Origin: Oscillospiraceae bacterium
Lineage (GTDB): Bacteria > Bacillota > Clostridia > Oscillospirales > Oscillospiraceae
NCBI GenBank assembly: GCA_009777235.1
Contig: WRMH01000008.1
Location: forward strand, 31,924 to 95,923
Length of the DNA: 64,000 nucleotides
Reading direction: 5' to 3'
The position numbers and the translations under genes are program-made. Positions 42,056-52,815 of this stretch are shown piece after piece; position 1 is the first letter of the stretch, and every line of letters begins with the position of its first letter. The notes below the pieces were generated by a model. The model was not told where the DNA came from. It made no database searches and worked only from the letters and a program-made list of their open reading frames with translations.

Positions 42056-44371
42056 CTATATTTCACAGACCTCTAATATGCCATTTTCGTCGGCTGGGCG
42101 AAGCGTTTTTTTCTCACCCGCCCCGAGCGAAATAAATGTTTCGTTATTTTTATATACTATAACTCCTGTATAGTCGGCTCTCGCGCAAATGCTCGCTTCG
42201 GTCAATCTGCCGCGCCGCCACGCAACGTCAACAATGAGCCCGCCTTTGGCGCAAAGCCCCCTTACCGTCCCGCCTGTCCACTCATCGGGCAACGCTTTTA
42301 GCAAATATATCTTATCTCCTTTGCCGCTGCTTGAAACAAGCATATGCGCAATCGCGGCTGTCGCGCCAAAGTTTCCGTCAATCTGAAACGGCGGGTGATC
42401 GTCAAATAAGTTACTCAATGTTGAGCAGCGCATAAGCTCGGAAAGATGGAAATTGGCTTCGTTCCCGTCTCCGAGCCTCGCGTAAAAGTTTATTATCCAT
42501 GCGCGGCTCCACCCCGTATGCCCTCCCCCGTGAGAAAGCCTCGTTTCCAAAGTTTTGCGGGCAGCCCGCGTCAATTTTGTCTCACACCCGGCGTCAATAC
42601 TGTTGCCGGGAAAAAGGCCAAACAAATGCGACATATGCCTGTGACCCGGCTCGGCTTCATCACGCCCCACAAGCCATTCCATGATCCGCCCGTCCTTTCC
42701 TATCGCGGTCGGCGGCAGCTTTTCCCGCATTTTGGCGATTTCATTGCCAAAGCGCGGCTTTTTTTTCAAAACACGGCTTGCGCCAATGTAAGAGTCAAAT
42801 AACTCGCTCAAAATTTGGCTGTCCATAGTACATCCCTCGCACAGAGTTCCCTCCTCGCCCTTTTCCGTGAGATACGCGTTTTCGGGAGAAACCGACGGAG
42901 AAATCACAAGCTGCCCTTTATCGTTTTCTATCAAGAAATCGAGAAAGAAAAGACAGGTGTCATGGAGCAGACGATAGTGTTTTCCGAGAAAATCCTCGTC
43001 TAAAGTATATTGATAATGCTCCCAGATATGCAGGCATAGCCACGCTGCGCCAAGCGGCCAATATGACGCGGGTATCCATGTATCCTGCGGAGCGCAGTCA
43101 CCCCATATGTCCGTGTTGTGATGCGCCGTAAAACCTCGCGCCCCGTACATGGCTTTGGCAACCTTCGCGCCTTTTGGGTGCATACGCCATAAATGCTCAA
43201 AAAGAGGCTCATGGCACTCCGGCAGATTGCATATCTCCGCCGGCCAATAGTTCATTTGCGTATTGATATTGATCGTATACTTGCTGTCCCACGGGGCTAA
43301 ATAGTCGTTGCACCAAATGCCTTGCAGATTTGCCGGCAGCGTACCCGGACGGCTGCACGCTATGAGCAAATAGCGGCCAAAACGGAAGTAAAGCTCGGCA
43401 AGCCCTAAATCCCGCTCACCCGCTTTTACGCGAGAAAGACGCTCGTCCGTCGGCAGCTCTTCTTTTTTTGCGCGAGAAAAACGCTCCTCTGCCGGCTCCT
43501 TGTCTGTTTTTTCGCCGGAGTTGTTTTCAGCGAGGGTCAAAGACACCCTCCCCTCTATCGCCTTATAATCCGCTATATGCTCTTTTTTTATCTCTTGATA
43601 TGACTTGGACACAGCCTTATTTAATATGGATTTGCAGTCGCCGAGCGTATCTTTTGAGCGAAACCGCGTGACTGCCGTCAGATATAGTATGACTTCCTTT
43701 GCCCCTTGCACGATAAGATACTCCCCTATCGCTCTCATTTTGCCGCCCGTATGCAACCCTCTCATAAGCCAGTGAAACGGCACCGCGCCGCCATAGGTCA
43801 GATATACCGTGTCCTCTCCTATCGTGCCTGTCTTGTCGCTATATCGCGGACGGACAAGACGCGCGTCAAACGAGAGCCCTTTTGGATTATCCGTCCATAA
43901 TTTTACGGCTATCAAATCCGCCGGCGCGGACGCAAATACCTCCCGCTCATAGCGGCAGCCGCCCGCCGTAAACCTTGTCGTGTTTACCGCGTCCTCAAGA
44001 GACAGCTCCCGCTCATAGCCGTCAATGTCCGGCGGCATGTCATCGAAAGTGATCAGCAAATCGCCGAGCGTCTGATATGAGCGTTGAAACTCCGGTGTGC
44101 CGCCGATCGCGTAACGGGTGAGATTTTCCGCCTGCGCTATTTTTCCCTCCCGTATGAGCGAGCGAATATTTTCTATGTTTTCCTTTGCGTGTACGTTTGT
44201 ACGGTCTCTAAAGCCGCCTGACCAAACGGAATCCTCGTTAAACTGGATACGCTCAAAATCAGTCCCGCCAAAGACCATCGCGCCCATACGCCCATTGCCT
44301 ATCGGCAGCGCCTCGTTCCACTGGTCTGTATTTGCCGGAGCCGTGTAATATAGCCTATTTTCTCTTGGCAT
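42056..44371 (-). CDS. Glycoside hydrolase family 95 alpha-L-fucosidase (or related activity)
   Basis: This is a 771-residue cytoplasmic GH95 enzyme with no signal peptide. YYTAPANTDQWNEALPIGNG, GRMGAMVFGG, ERIQFNEDSVWSGG, LLIACSRPGTLPANLQGIWC, INTQMNYWPAEICNL and FQIDGNFGATAAIAHML are family hallmarks. GH95 members remove terminal alpha-1,2-L-fucose (or galactose) from xyloglucan and related glycans. The segment around residues 255-310 is low-complexity and charged, with two similar ERLSR-type repeats, an insert absent from most homologues. I chose the ATG at 44371, after GAGGAG. It is divergent from the GH51 gene. Confidence 0.92.
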   Translation of the reverse strand: MPRENRLYYTAPANTDQWNEALPIGNGRMGAMVFGGTDFERIQFNEDSVWSGGFRDRTNVHAKENIENIRSLIREGKIAQAENLTRYAIGGTPEFQRSYQTLGDLLITFDDMPPDIDGYERELSLEDAVNTTRFTAGGCRYEREVFASAPADLIAVKLWTDNPKGLSFDARLVRPRYSDKTGTIGEDTVYLTYGGAVPFHWLMRGLHTGGKMRAIGEYLIVQGAKEVILYLTAVTRFRSKDTLGDCKSILNKAVSKSYQEIKKEHIADYKAIEGRVSLTLAENNSGEKTDKEPAEERFSRAKKEELPTDERLSRVKAGERDLGLAELYFRFGRYLLIACSRPGTLPANLQGIWCNDYLAPWDSKYTININTQMNYWPAEICNLPECHEPLFEHLWRMHPKGAKVAKAMYGARGFTAHHNTDIWGDCAPQDTWIPASYWPLGAAWLCLHIWEHYQYTLDEDFLGKHYRLLHDTCLFFLDFLIENDKGQLVISPSVSPENAYLTEKGEEGTLCEGCTMDSQILSELFDSYIGASRVLKKKPRFGNEIAKMREKLPPTAIGKDGRIMEWLVGRDEAEPGHRHMSHLFGLFPGNSIDAGCETKLTRAARKTLETRLSHGGGHTGWSRAWIINFYARLGDGNEANFHLSELMRCSTLSNLFDDHPPFQIDGNFGATAAIAHMLVSSSGKGDKIYLLKALPDEWTGGTVRGLCAKGGLIVDVAWRRGRLTEASICARADYTGVIVYKNNETFISLGAGEKKTLRPADENGILEVCEI

Positions 44372-44560
44372 TTTTTCTCCTCTCGACAAACGACAAGCAT
44401 TGTTTTACTGCAATCAGTTTACACATACTCATAAGTTTGTGCAAGAGTTTTCGTCAAAGTCCATCATTACGCTATCATTGGCCGCAATAATCATGTATAA
44501 TAATCAAAGTTTCGTACATCTTGAAAAATGGGGCGTCACAAGACGGCAGGAGGTCATTAG

Positions 44561-46057
<1,497 letters not shown>

Positions 46058-46108
46058 CAATGGGGAACTTTCTTGCGTTTGCATGAAGTTCGGGGCACGG
46101 CAAACCGA

Positions 46109-46147
46109 CGCGGCAAATCAGCGCGGCAAATCAGCGCGGCAAATCGG
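46109..46147. repeat. Three tandem 13-bp repeats between GH51 and cheC
   Basis: CGCGGCAAATCAG occurs at 46109-46121 and 46122-46134, with a one-base variant (ending CGG) at 46135-46147, followed by a T-run. It is a simple tandem duplication in an otherwise featureless gap. Confidence 0.7.
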
Positions 46148-46230
46148 ATTTTTTTACTTGCCACTGACTTGCGTATATGATAAAATGGCTGCTGTAAATA
46201 AGGGACACCTTTTTAATAGTGGAGGCAAAT

Positions 46231-46848
46231 ATGGGCGCACTTGATAACATTAACGAAATACACCTTGATGTTTTGCGGGAGATTGCCAACATTGGCACGG
46301 GCAACGCGGCATCTTCACTTTCGCGTATGATCGGTCAGCCGGTAAATATCCAAATCCCGGACATAAGTATTAAAGGCTTTAACGAGGCTATAGATGCGCT
46401 CGGCGGCCCGGAAGCGATTATGGCCGGTACTCTCCTGTTTCTCTCCGAGGGGCTAAACGGCATGATCATGTTTCTCTTGCCTGTTGACGTTGTGTGTGAT
46501 TTGGTCAATATGCTCACGGCAAGCGATATAAATTGCCGCGAAGAAATAGACGAAATGGGCTTCTCCGTTATCAGCGAGTGTTCTAACATCATGTCCGGCG
46601 CTTTTGTTACCGCCGTTTCGGAGATGACCGACATGGTTATTGATATATCGCCCCCGCAAGTAACGCTTGATATGCTCGGCAGCATCATGAGCGTACCGTC
46701 CATCTATTTTGCCGATATAGGCGATTCATTGTTGTTTATGAAAAACGAGCTTGAAATTGAGGGCAAGAAAACCAACGCAAACATTTTGCTCTTGCCCGAT
46801 ATGCCGTCACTTAGCAAACTCATGGGAGCATTGGGAATAGAGTTTTAG
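46231..46848 (+). CDS. cheC: CheC-type chemotaxis phosphatase
   Basis: CheC dephosphorylates CheY-P in flagellated Gram-positive bacteria. It has 205 residues. Two copies of the active-site motif (acidic residue, then Glu and Asn one helix turn apart) are visible: LREIANIGTGNAASSLSRM and VISECSNIMSGAFVTAVSEM. The ATG at 46231 has GTGGAGG six bases upstream. It stands alone here, away from other chemotaxis genes but in a genome that also has motAB. Confidence 0.9.
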   Translation: MGALDNINEIHLDVLREIANIGTGNAASSLSRMIGQPVNIQIPDISIKGFNEAIDALGGPEAIMAGTLLFLSEGLNGMIMFLLPVDVVCDLVNMLTASDINCREEIDEMGFSVISECSNIMSGAFVTAVSEMTDMVIDISPPQVTLDMLGSIMSVPSIYFADIGDSLLFMKNELEIEGKKTNANILLLPDMPSLSKLMGALGIEF

Positions 46849-48225
46849 TCACTCTACTTTCGGGATAGCCTCAAATCCCCGCCGCAAATCTTCATCGGTC
46901 GGTATTTGATCCGTCATAGTGCCTTCATTGTATTGCATATACGCGCCGAGGTCAAAGTAACCCGTGCCGGACAATCCAAACAAAATCGTCTTTTTCTCAC
47001 CTGTTTGCTTGCACTTTAGAGCTTCATCAATCGCGACTTTTATGGCATGTGCCGCTTCCGGAGCCGGTAATGTGCCCTCATGTCTTGCAAATAACGTCGC
47101 CGCTTTAAACACTTCGGTTTGTTCAATAGCTCTCACTTCGTCTATAAATCCGTCGTGATAAAGCTGTGACAAAATCGGCGCCATACCGTGAAAACGCAGT
47201 CCACCCGCATGGTTTGACGACGGTCTGAATGTCGCGCCGAGCGTATACATCTTTGCAAGGGGCGTTGTCATGCCTGTATCGCAAAAATCATAAGCGAATT
47301 TTCCTCGGGTCATAGACGGGCATGAGGCCGGTTCGACCGCGATAAAATACGGCGCTGTTTTTCCGGCAAGTTTGTCAGCCATAAACGCCGACATCAAGCC
47401 GCTTAAATTTGAGCCGCCTCCGGCACATCCGATTATCAAATCCGGATAGTCGTCAATCTTCTCAAAAGCAGCCTTTGACTCCTGACCTATGACGGACTGA
47501 TGCAGCAATACCATATTGAGAACGCTGCCCAAAACATACTTGTAGCCGTCGCTTGTAACAGCGACCTCGACAGCTTCGGATATGGCCGAGCCCAAGCTGC
47601 CGCCGGAATTGGGGTCTTCTTCTAACATTTTGCGTCCGATGTTTGTTGTGTCAGACGGCGACGGAGTGACTTTTGCGCCAAAAGTTTCCATGACTGTCTT
47701 GCGGTAAGGCTTTTGCTGTGCGGAGATTTTTACCATAAACACCTTGAGGTCAAGACCAAAATACCCGCAAGCCATTGAAAGCGCAGTGCCCCACTGCCCC
47801 GCTCCCGTTTCAGTCGTTACGCCTTTTAAGCCTTGCTCTTTCGCATAATATGCCTGAGCGATTGCGGAGTTTAGTTTATGGCTGCCCGATGTGTTGCCGC
47901 CCTCATACTTGTAGTAAATTTTTGCCGGGGTGTCAAGAGCCCTCTCAAGGCAATATGCGCGTACAAGCGGCGACGGTCTGTACATCTTGTAGAAATCGCG
48001 TATCGGCTTGGGAATTTCAATATATCTGTCTTTGTCGTTGAGCTCTTGTTTTACCAGTTCCGTACAAAATACGGGTTCGAGCTCTTCTGCCGTCATCGGT
48101 TGGAGCGTGCCCGGATGCAGTATCGGGCGATGGTCTGTTTTCATGTCCGCTCTGATATTGTACCATGCGCGAGGTATCTCTTCCTCCGAAAGATATATTT
48201 TGTAGGGAATATTGCCATTTGCCAT
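46849..48225 (-). CDS. Tryptophan synthase beta-like protein, TrpB2 type
   Basis: This 458-residue PLP enzyme belongs to the TrpB2 branch, which condenses serine with indole and usually lacks an adjacent trpA. The PLP Lys is in GSHKLNSAIAQAYY. GVTTETGAGQWGTALS and the glycine-rich CAGGGSNLSG phosphate loop follow. No trpA or other trp gene is nearby, typical of TrpB2. I chose the ATG at 48225, after AAGGAG. It converges with cheC, its stop abutting that of cheC. Confidence 0.9.
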   Translation of the reverse strand: MANGNIPYKIYLSEEEIPRAWYNIRADMKTDHRPILHPGTLQPMTAEELEPVFCTELVKQELNDKDRYIEIPKPIRDFYKMYRPSPLVRAYCLERALDTPAKIYYKYEGGNTSGSHKLNSAIAQAYYAKEQGLKGVTTETGAGQWGTALSMACGYFGLDLKVFMVKISAQQKPYRKTVMETFGAKVTPSPSDTTNIGRKMLEEDPNSGGSLGSAISEAVEVAVTSDGYKYVLGSVLNMVLLHQSVIGQESKAAFEKIDDYPDLIIGCAGGGSNLSGLMSAFMADKLAGKTAPYFIAVEPASCPSMTRGKFAYDFCDTGMTTPLAKMYTLGATFRPSSNHAGGLRFHGMAPILSQLYHDGFIDEVRAIEQTEVFKAATLFARHEGTLPAPEAAHAIKVAIDEALKCKQTGEKKTILFGLSGTGYFDLGAYMQYNEGTMTDQIPTDEDLRRGFEAIPKVE

Positions 48226-48311
48226 AACTGTTTTCTCCTTTTCTGCCGGCAAGCGGTTTTCTCGCGTAACGAGTCAGCCTGCCATTTTTATTAGTTCTTC
48301 AGCCTTATTTC

Positions 48312-48341
48312 TTGACAAAGGGAATTTTAGCGGTGTATAAT
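48312..48341 (+). promoter_or_regulatory. Promoter of tRNA-Leu
   Basis: Consensus TTGACA and TATAAT are 18 bases apart, 25 bases before the tRNA. Confidence 0.8.
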
Positions 48342-48366
48342 TTCTTGTGCCAAAATGAACAGGCTT

Positions 48367-48453
48367 GCTGGTGTGGCGGAACAGGTAGACGCCCGGGACT
48401 TAAAATCCCGTGAGGGCAACCTCGTGCCGGTTCGATTCCGGCCACCAGCACCA
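48367..48453 (+). tRNA. tRNA-Leu (anticodon UAA), CCA encoded
   Basis: This is an 87-base class II tRNA. The acceptor arms GCTGGTG and CACCAGC pair perfectly, followed by discriminator A and an encoded CCA. The anticodon stem CGGGA/TCCCG carries the loop CTTAAAA with anticodon TAA at 48401-48403. A long variable arm and the TTCGATT T-loop are present. Confidence 0.96.
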
Positions 48454-48513
48454 AAATCCCCCGGCGGCATAAACGCGCACTGCCTCCCGCATATCGCCCC
48501 TCTCTTTCCTCTT

Positions 48514-48990
48514 CTAAAACAGGCTTGCAATATCGCATTTGAAGTTGCCGTTTTCAATTGCGATAATGCCGTAAGTAGCCGGAAAATATTCATCATGCCG
48601 CATCATCTGCCCGGGATTCATCAACCATATTCCGTCCGCTTGCCTAAGCAGCGCCGCGTGAGTATGACCGAAAAGTGCGATGTCGGCTTTTTGCTGCCGC
48701 GCTTTTTCAATGAGAATTTGCAGACCCGCCTTAACTCGGTATATATGCCCGTGCGTCATATAAATCCTTACATTTTCCTGCGTCAGGAGGATTTCATTGG
48801 GTATGCCCGGCCGGTAATCGTTATTGCCCAGCACCATATACACCGGCGTATCGGGCAAATACCGCTGCAGCTCGCAAGCGTCGCCGACACAGTCTCCCAG
48901 ATGCAGCACAATATCGGGTTTTGCTTGAGCGGCCGCATACTTTATATGGTCTGTATTTCTATGTGAATCGGAAATTACAAGCAGCTTCAT
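48514..48990 (-). CDS. YfcE/MJ0936-family metallophosphodiesterase
   Basis: This 158-residue enzyme has the calcineurin-like fold. Metal-binding motifs: VISDSHRN (Asp, His), LHLGDCVGD, VLGNNDYR, MTHGHIY and FGHTHAALL, all intact. Members of the YfcE/MJ0936 group hydrolyse phosphodiesters in vitro; the natural substrate is uncertain. It precedes the nitroreductase-type gene in the same orientation (15-base gap, reading minus from nitroreductase into this gene). Confidence 0.88.
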   Translation of the reverse strand: MKLLVISDSHRNTDHIKYAAAQAKPDIVLHLGDCVGDACELQRYLPDTPVYMVLGNNDYRPGIPNEILLTQENVRIYMTHGHIYRVKAGLQILIEKARQQKADIALFGHTHAALLRQADGIWLMNPGQMMRHDEYFPATYGIIAIENGNFKCDIASLF

Positions 48991-49005
48991 AATGTTGGCG
49001 GCTTC

Positions 49006-49533
49006 TCATTTTGCTTGTTTAAATCCGTTAAACCACGCTCGCTCATCAAAGGGCTTTTTATTCACGTAATTTAACGGTTGGGATGCTATTCCTATCGGGA
49101 GAAAGCAGACAAGCTCATAATCGCCGGGAACATTTAGAATATCCGCCATTTTCCGCCCTATCGCATCCGTATCGGTAACTTGCCCCTCATACCAACAGCT
49201 TTGATACCCAAGCGCGACCGCCGCCAACAGCATATTTTGAATTGCCGCCGAGTAGTCCTGCACGTTAAAGCATCTGTCTTTGTAGGCAATGGTTTTTTGT
49301 GTCAAAACGCAAATCATCGCGGGAGCGGTTCGGGCATTTTGGACCAAAGTAACTTCATGCAATTTTTGCAATAGACTTGGATCGTCTATTGCGATTAAAC
49401 TCACCGTTTGCTTATTACAGCCGGAAGGGGCGTCTAATCCCGCTTGCATGATTTTTATTAAATCTTCTCTCGGTATACCCGTATTTTCATATTCGCCCCG
49501 ATAACTTGTCCTATTTTTTATTATTTCCAGCAT
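49006..49533 (-). CDS. Nitroreductase-family flavoprotein
   Basis: This 175-residue FMN-dependent oxidoreductase has SYRGEYENTGIPREDL in place of the usual SxRxF motif, AGLDAPSGCNKQTVSLIAID for FMN and substrate binding, and LLAAVALGYQSCWYEG near the C-terminus. The substrate is not predictable. The ATG follows GGGAGG. It is the first gene of a short unit with the phosphodiesterase. Confidence 0.88.
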   Translation of the reverse strand: MLEIIKNRTSYRGEYENTGIPREDLIKIMQAGLDAPSGCNKQTVSLIAIDDPSLLQKLHEVTLVQNARTAPAMICVLTQKTIAYKDRCFNVQDYSAAIQNMLLAAVALGYQSCWYEGQVTDTDAIGRKMADILNVPGDYELVCFLPIGIASQPLNYVNKKPFDERAWFNGFKQAK

Positions 49534-49659
49534 GGATAATATTCCTCCCTACAGCTTTGTTCGCATAGAATATCACAAAGGGCGCGGTTTTTCAATCTTT
49601 TCTGAATTTTGGAAAATCAGCAGTTTGAAATCGCTGCGCTGCAGACTCTTTTGCTCTCT

Positions 49660-50406
49660 TTAAGATGTCAAGCCTTTTTTCTTATACGCAACTACAAACA
49701 ACACCGCGAAGACCACAATATTCGCGGCAATCACCATGAGCGGCTTTGTAATATTTGCAGAGAAGTCATTTACAATTATACTGATTTGCTGTGTGTACAA
49801 AACCCCCGCGAATTTTTCCACCGTTTCGTTAAACCCCGCAATCATAGGAGTAAAGCCTATGATGACCGCCGCGGGCATTGACATCGCCGCCGCCGCTTGC
49901 TGGTTCTTAGACAACATTCCTATGGATAAGCCGAAAACAATGGCAGCGGCAACGCCTGTTAACATTATTGTCAAAAATTTCAGCAGCTCCATTCCTGAAT
50001 AACCGCCTATAAATCCGAATATAGCCGATACAATTGTCGCCGCGGCAAACAAAAACCCGCCTATCCCGAGCAAATACTGATGCGGTTTTACCCCCGCCAT
50101 TACAAGATAACGAAGACTTTTCTTCTCCATATCCTCTGAAATAATCGCCGCCGCAGACTGCAATAACCCGAATCCCGCGAAAATACTCGCCATCATGGCA
50201 ACAAACAGATTGTTATCAATATCGTCATTGCCCTTTGCGACAAGTTCCGTCATAATCAATGCAACAACAGGGAAAATTATAAACGGCAAGAGTGCAATGG
50301 GATTTTTGAACATATCCTTTGCTTGTTTTGTAAAGACCGCTTTGACGGGATGCGCAGTTTTTTTGACGGGATGCGCAGGGGCGCATCCCCTACATTTATT
50401 TTTCAT
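49660..50406 (-). CDS. ABC-2 type permease with a repeat-derived N-terminal extension
   Basis: This is a 248-residue membrane protein with about six helices, the last gene of the ytr-like operon. Residues 3-21 are unusual: CRGCAPAHPVKKTAHPVK is encoded by a duplicated GACGGGATGCGCAG unit containing a hairpin. After it KAVFTKQAKDMFKNPIALLP reads like a normal permease start, so the original gene probably began MKAVFTKQ. The ATG overlaps the ATPase stop (ATGA). Confidence 0.82.
   Translation of the reverse strand: MKNKCRGCAPAHPVKKTAHPVKAVFTKQAKDMFKNPIALLPFIIFPVVALIMTELVAKGNDDIDNNLFVAMMASIFAGFGLLQSAAAIISEDMEKKSLRYLVMAGVKPHQYLLGIGGFLFAAATIVSAIFGFIGGYSGMELLKFLTIMLTGVAAAIVFGLSIGMLSKNQQAAAAMSMPAAVIIGFTPMIAGFNETVEKFAGVLYTQQISIIVNDFSANITKPLMVIAANIVVFAVLFVVAYKKKGLTS
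50341..50389. repeat. Palindromic repeat inserted in frame at the start of the permease gene
   Basis: TTTGACGGGATGCGCAG occurs at 50341-50357 and 50362-50378. The second copy continues into a hairpin with 9-bp arms GGGATGCGC / GCGCATCCC (50368-50376 and 50381-50389). The insertion keeps the reading frame open. Confidence 0.75.
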
Positions 50407-51101
50407 TCTAATTCCACCCCCGTAAGTTTGATAAAAACAGCTTCCAAGTCAGGCGTTGTTTTATATGAGTTATACCGCTGACAAATCTCTGTGGGCGCAC
50501 CCTGCTCTACGATTTTTCCCTGATGTAACAGTGCCACATGATTGCATAGCTTTACGGCTTCCTCCATGTTGTGCGTGGTTAAAAACACGGTCGCGCCATT
50601 GTCGCACAACCCCTGTATCAGCTTATGTATGCCTTTCGCCGTGGTGGGGTCAAGCCCGCTTGTCGGTTCGTCAAGAAACAATACTTTCGGTTCATGCAAA
50701 ATCGCCCGCGCCAATGCCAGCCGCTGCCGCATACCTTTAGACAGCGCATTGACAGACTTTTTCGCCGCGTCCGAAAGTCCTACACTTTGCAGAGCTTCCG
50801 CGCCCTTTTTGCGTGGTATACCGTAAATATCCGCAAAAAGGTTGAGGTTATCAAGACAGCTTAAACGCCCGTACAGTCCGTCTGCATCGAGCATAAGCCC
50901 GGTTTCAAACAGCGTTGCGCCCGTATCAAAGCTGCCACCGTCGGCATCAAGCTGTGTTGTCAGTATGTTGATAATTGTCGTCTTGCCCGCCCCTGAGGGA
51001 CCGAGCAGTCCGAAGATTTCACGCTCTTTGGCTTCAAAGGTCACATCGGACAATACGGTGCTCTCCCCGAAACGCTTGACGATGTTTTGCATTTTAATCA
51101 T
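50403..51101 (-). CDS. ABC transporter ATP-binding protein (ytr-like operon, second)
   Basis: This ~232-residue ATPase has Walker A GPSGAGKTT, signature LSKGMRQRLALARA, Walker B VLFLDEPTSGLDPTTA and the switch His in FLTTHNMEEAVKL. The Q-loop is degenerate (FETGLMLDADGLYGRLS), as in several exporter ATPases of this group. The ATG at 51101 has AAAGGAG eight bases upstream; an ATG six bases earlier is also possible. It pairs with the permease that follows. Confidence 0.88.
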   Translation of the reverse strand: MIKMQNIVKRFGESTVLSDVTFEAKEREIFGLLGPSGAGKTTIINILTTQLDADGGSFDTGATLFETGLMLDADGLYGRLSCLDNLNLFADIYGIPRKKGAEALQSVGLSDAAKKSVNALSKGMRQRLALARAILHEPKVLFLDEPTSGLDPTTAKGIHKLIQGLCDNGATVFLTTHNMEEAVKLCNHVALLHQGKIVEQGAPTEICQRYNSYKTTPDLEAVFIKLTGVELE

Positions 51102-51160
51102 TGTCATTCTCCTTTTTCGATGTTTCGTTCGTAAATGTCCCGCCGTGGCGTTTTACAAAC

Positions 51161-51925
51161 TCATGCGCTTTTCGCCGCCGTAATGCGGCGCGCTACGGGG
51201 AACGCCGCGATCATAATCAACGCTGCAAAACATACTTGCTTTAACGCAATCCATAGCCCGTTGTTGTCGTCACTCATCATAAACCGGAAAGGTTTTACAA
51301 CCCAATTCATTGCAAAATCAGGAAGCATCAGGCACGCAATAAACACCGTAAAACCAATCACCAAAACGCAAAGCGTCTGGATTTTCCACTTGGCAAAACA
51401 AGTGCCGAACAGGTATCCGATCGCTCCGACGGTGAGCATCACCGAGAATGAAACGATAAAAAATACTATCGGATTTGCCATATTCGCAGCCATAAAGTGC
51501 TGTATGTCCAGTCCCAAACCCCGGAAGGATTCACCCGTCAGCAGCATCCTTTCAAAAGCGTCAATGTGAATCACGATTATTTGAGTCAAGCTCATAAACC
51601 CTGCCAGCACCGCCATAAATAATGCGTTTGAGGCGAATATCTCCTTGCGGGACACCGAGCGGGTGATCAAAAACCGCGTGTCCTTTTGCGAACCGATAAG
51701 TGAACTAATCAGCATGAAAATGGCAAATGCAATAATGCTTATTGACCAGCTTTGTGTAACGCCCGCAGAATCGGTTTCCATATAGCCGCCCATAACTACG
51801 GTCTCTGTCGCTATAGATGTAACGACCGCACCGAAACTCACTCCCGCCAAATAAATGCAGGTGAAGATTATAATCGGGTTTTTCGCGGTCGAAATAAAGT
51901 ATCTCATCAGTGCTTTAATCCTCAT
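51161..51925 (-). CDS. ABC transporter permease (ytr-like operon, first)
   Basis: This 254-residue membrane protein has about six helices. It starts MRIKALMRYFISTAKNPIII, the standard beginning of small ABC-2 permeases. The ATG overlaps the stop of the first ATPase by four bases (ATGA). It presumably forms the membrane part of an exporter with that ATPase. Confidence 0.82.
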   Translation of the reverse strand: MRIKALMRYFISTAKNPIIIFTCIYLAGVSFGAVVTSIATETVVMGGYMETDSAGVTQSWSISIIAFAIFMLISSLIGSQKDTRFLITRSVSRKEIFASNALFMAVLAGFMSLTQIIVIHIDAFERMLLTGESFRGLGLDIQHFMAANMANPIVFFIVSFSVMLTVGAIGYLFGTCFAKWKIQTLCVLVIGFTVFIACLMLPDFAMNWVVKPFRFMMSDDNNGLWIALKQVCFAALIMIAAFPVARRITAAKSA

Positions 51926-52815
51926 TGTATAACACCGCCCTTTCTCAAGTTTCCGTGAATTTCCGGGTTAATCAGCAAAACGAACAGCTTTTGCATCGGT
52001 ATTGGCTGTATATCCGTATCGTCGCTTTGACGCAATCCATTCTTGGCGTAAACGGCTAAAATCAACGTGCCGCCAAAATTTTCCTCACTCATAATAACCG
52101 CTCCCTCGGCGGCGGCACGGACGGCTTGCTCTTTGCCGCTGATGTAGTAGGATTTTTCCTTGAGTTCGATTCCGTCCGCTTGCAACAGCAGCCGCCCGCC
52201 GTCAATAATAATCACATCCTCAAACAAGCGGCTGACCTCGTCAATCAAGTGGGTGGAAATGATGATTGTTCGTGGATGCTCCGCAAAATCGTCAATGACC
52301 GCATCGTAGAAACGCTCGCGTACCACCGCGTCTAAGCCCAGCGACGGTTCATCAAAGACGGTAAGCTCTGCGCGGGAGGCAAGCCCGATAATCAGCCCCA
52401 AAGACGATTCCATTCCCCGTGAGAGCTGCCTGTACTTTTTGCGTTTGTCGAGTTCAAACAGGGCCAGCAAGCTCTGCGCATATTCCTTATCCCAATTCGG
52501 GTACAGTCCGCTCGCAAGCTGTAATACCTGCGAAATTCGGACGGTGGATGCGTAAAAGCCTTGCTCCTCGATATAACAGATTTGTTTGAGAATGTCTATG
52601 TTCTCATAGGCGCGTTTGCCGAAAACATCGGCTTTGCCGGAGGATTGGAAAATCCTGCCTGTGAGAATGTTGAGCAGCGTGGTTTTGCCCGCTCCGTTTC
52701 GTCCGAGCAAACCGTAAATTTTGTTCGGTTCCAATTGTAAGTCAAACGAATTAAGCGCCTTGCAGGAGCCGTAATTCATCGAAAGCCCCTGCGTTTTTAC
52801 AGCGTAGTTATTCAT
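51922..52815 (-). CDS. ABC transporter ATP-binding protein, YtrB-like
   Basis: This ~297-residue ATPase has GRNGAGKTTLLN as Walker A, the relaxed signature LSRGMESSLGLIIGL, Walker B ELTVFDEPSLGLDAVV and the switch His in IIISTHLIDEVS. The unusual signature and the 70-residue C-terminal extension are typical of YtrB/BcrA-like ATPases linked to GntR regulators. I chose the ATG at 52815 inside the end of the regulator gene; a GTG nine bases upstream is possible. In Bacillus, ytr operons respond to cell-wall antibiotics. Confidence 0.87.
   Translation of the reverse strand: MNNYAVKTQGLSMNYGSCKALNSFDLQLEPNKIYGLLGRNGAGKTTLLNILTGRIFQSSGKADVFGKRAYENIDILKQICYIEEQGFYASTVRISQVLQLASGLYPNWDKEYAQSLLALFELDKRKKYRQLSRGMESSLGLIIGLASRAELTVFDEPSLGLDAVVRERFYDAVIDDFAEHPRTIIISTHLIDEVSRLFEDVIIIDGGRLLLQADGIELKEKSYYISGKEQAVRAAAEGAVIMSEENFGGTLILAVYAKNGLRQSDDTDIQPIPMQKLFVLLINPEIHGNLRKGGVIQ

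Noticed and set aside
48226..48311. Tryptophan-responsive leader (T-box or attenuator) upstream of the TrpB2 gene
   Set aside because: The stretch is under 150 bases to the tRNA, shows no T-box core sequence and no leader peptide with Trp codons.
48355..48966. 203-codon plus-strand open frame over tRNA-Leu and the phosphodiesterase gene
   Set aside because: It starts before the tRNA and runs antisense to a well-supported enzyme; it is a shadow.
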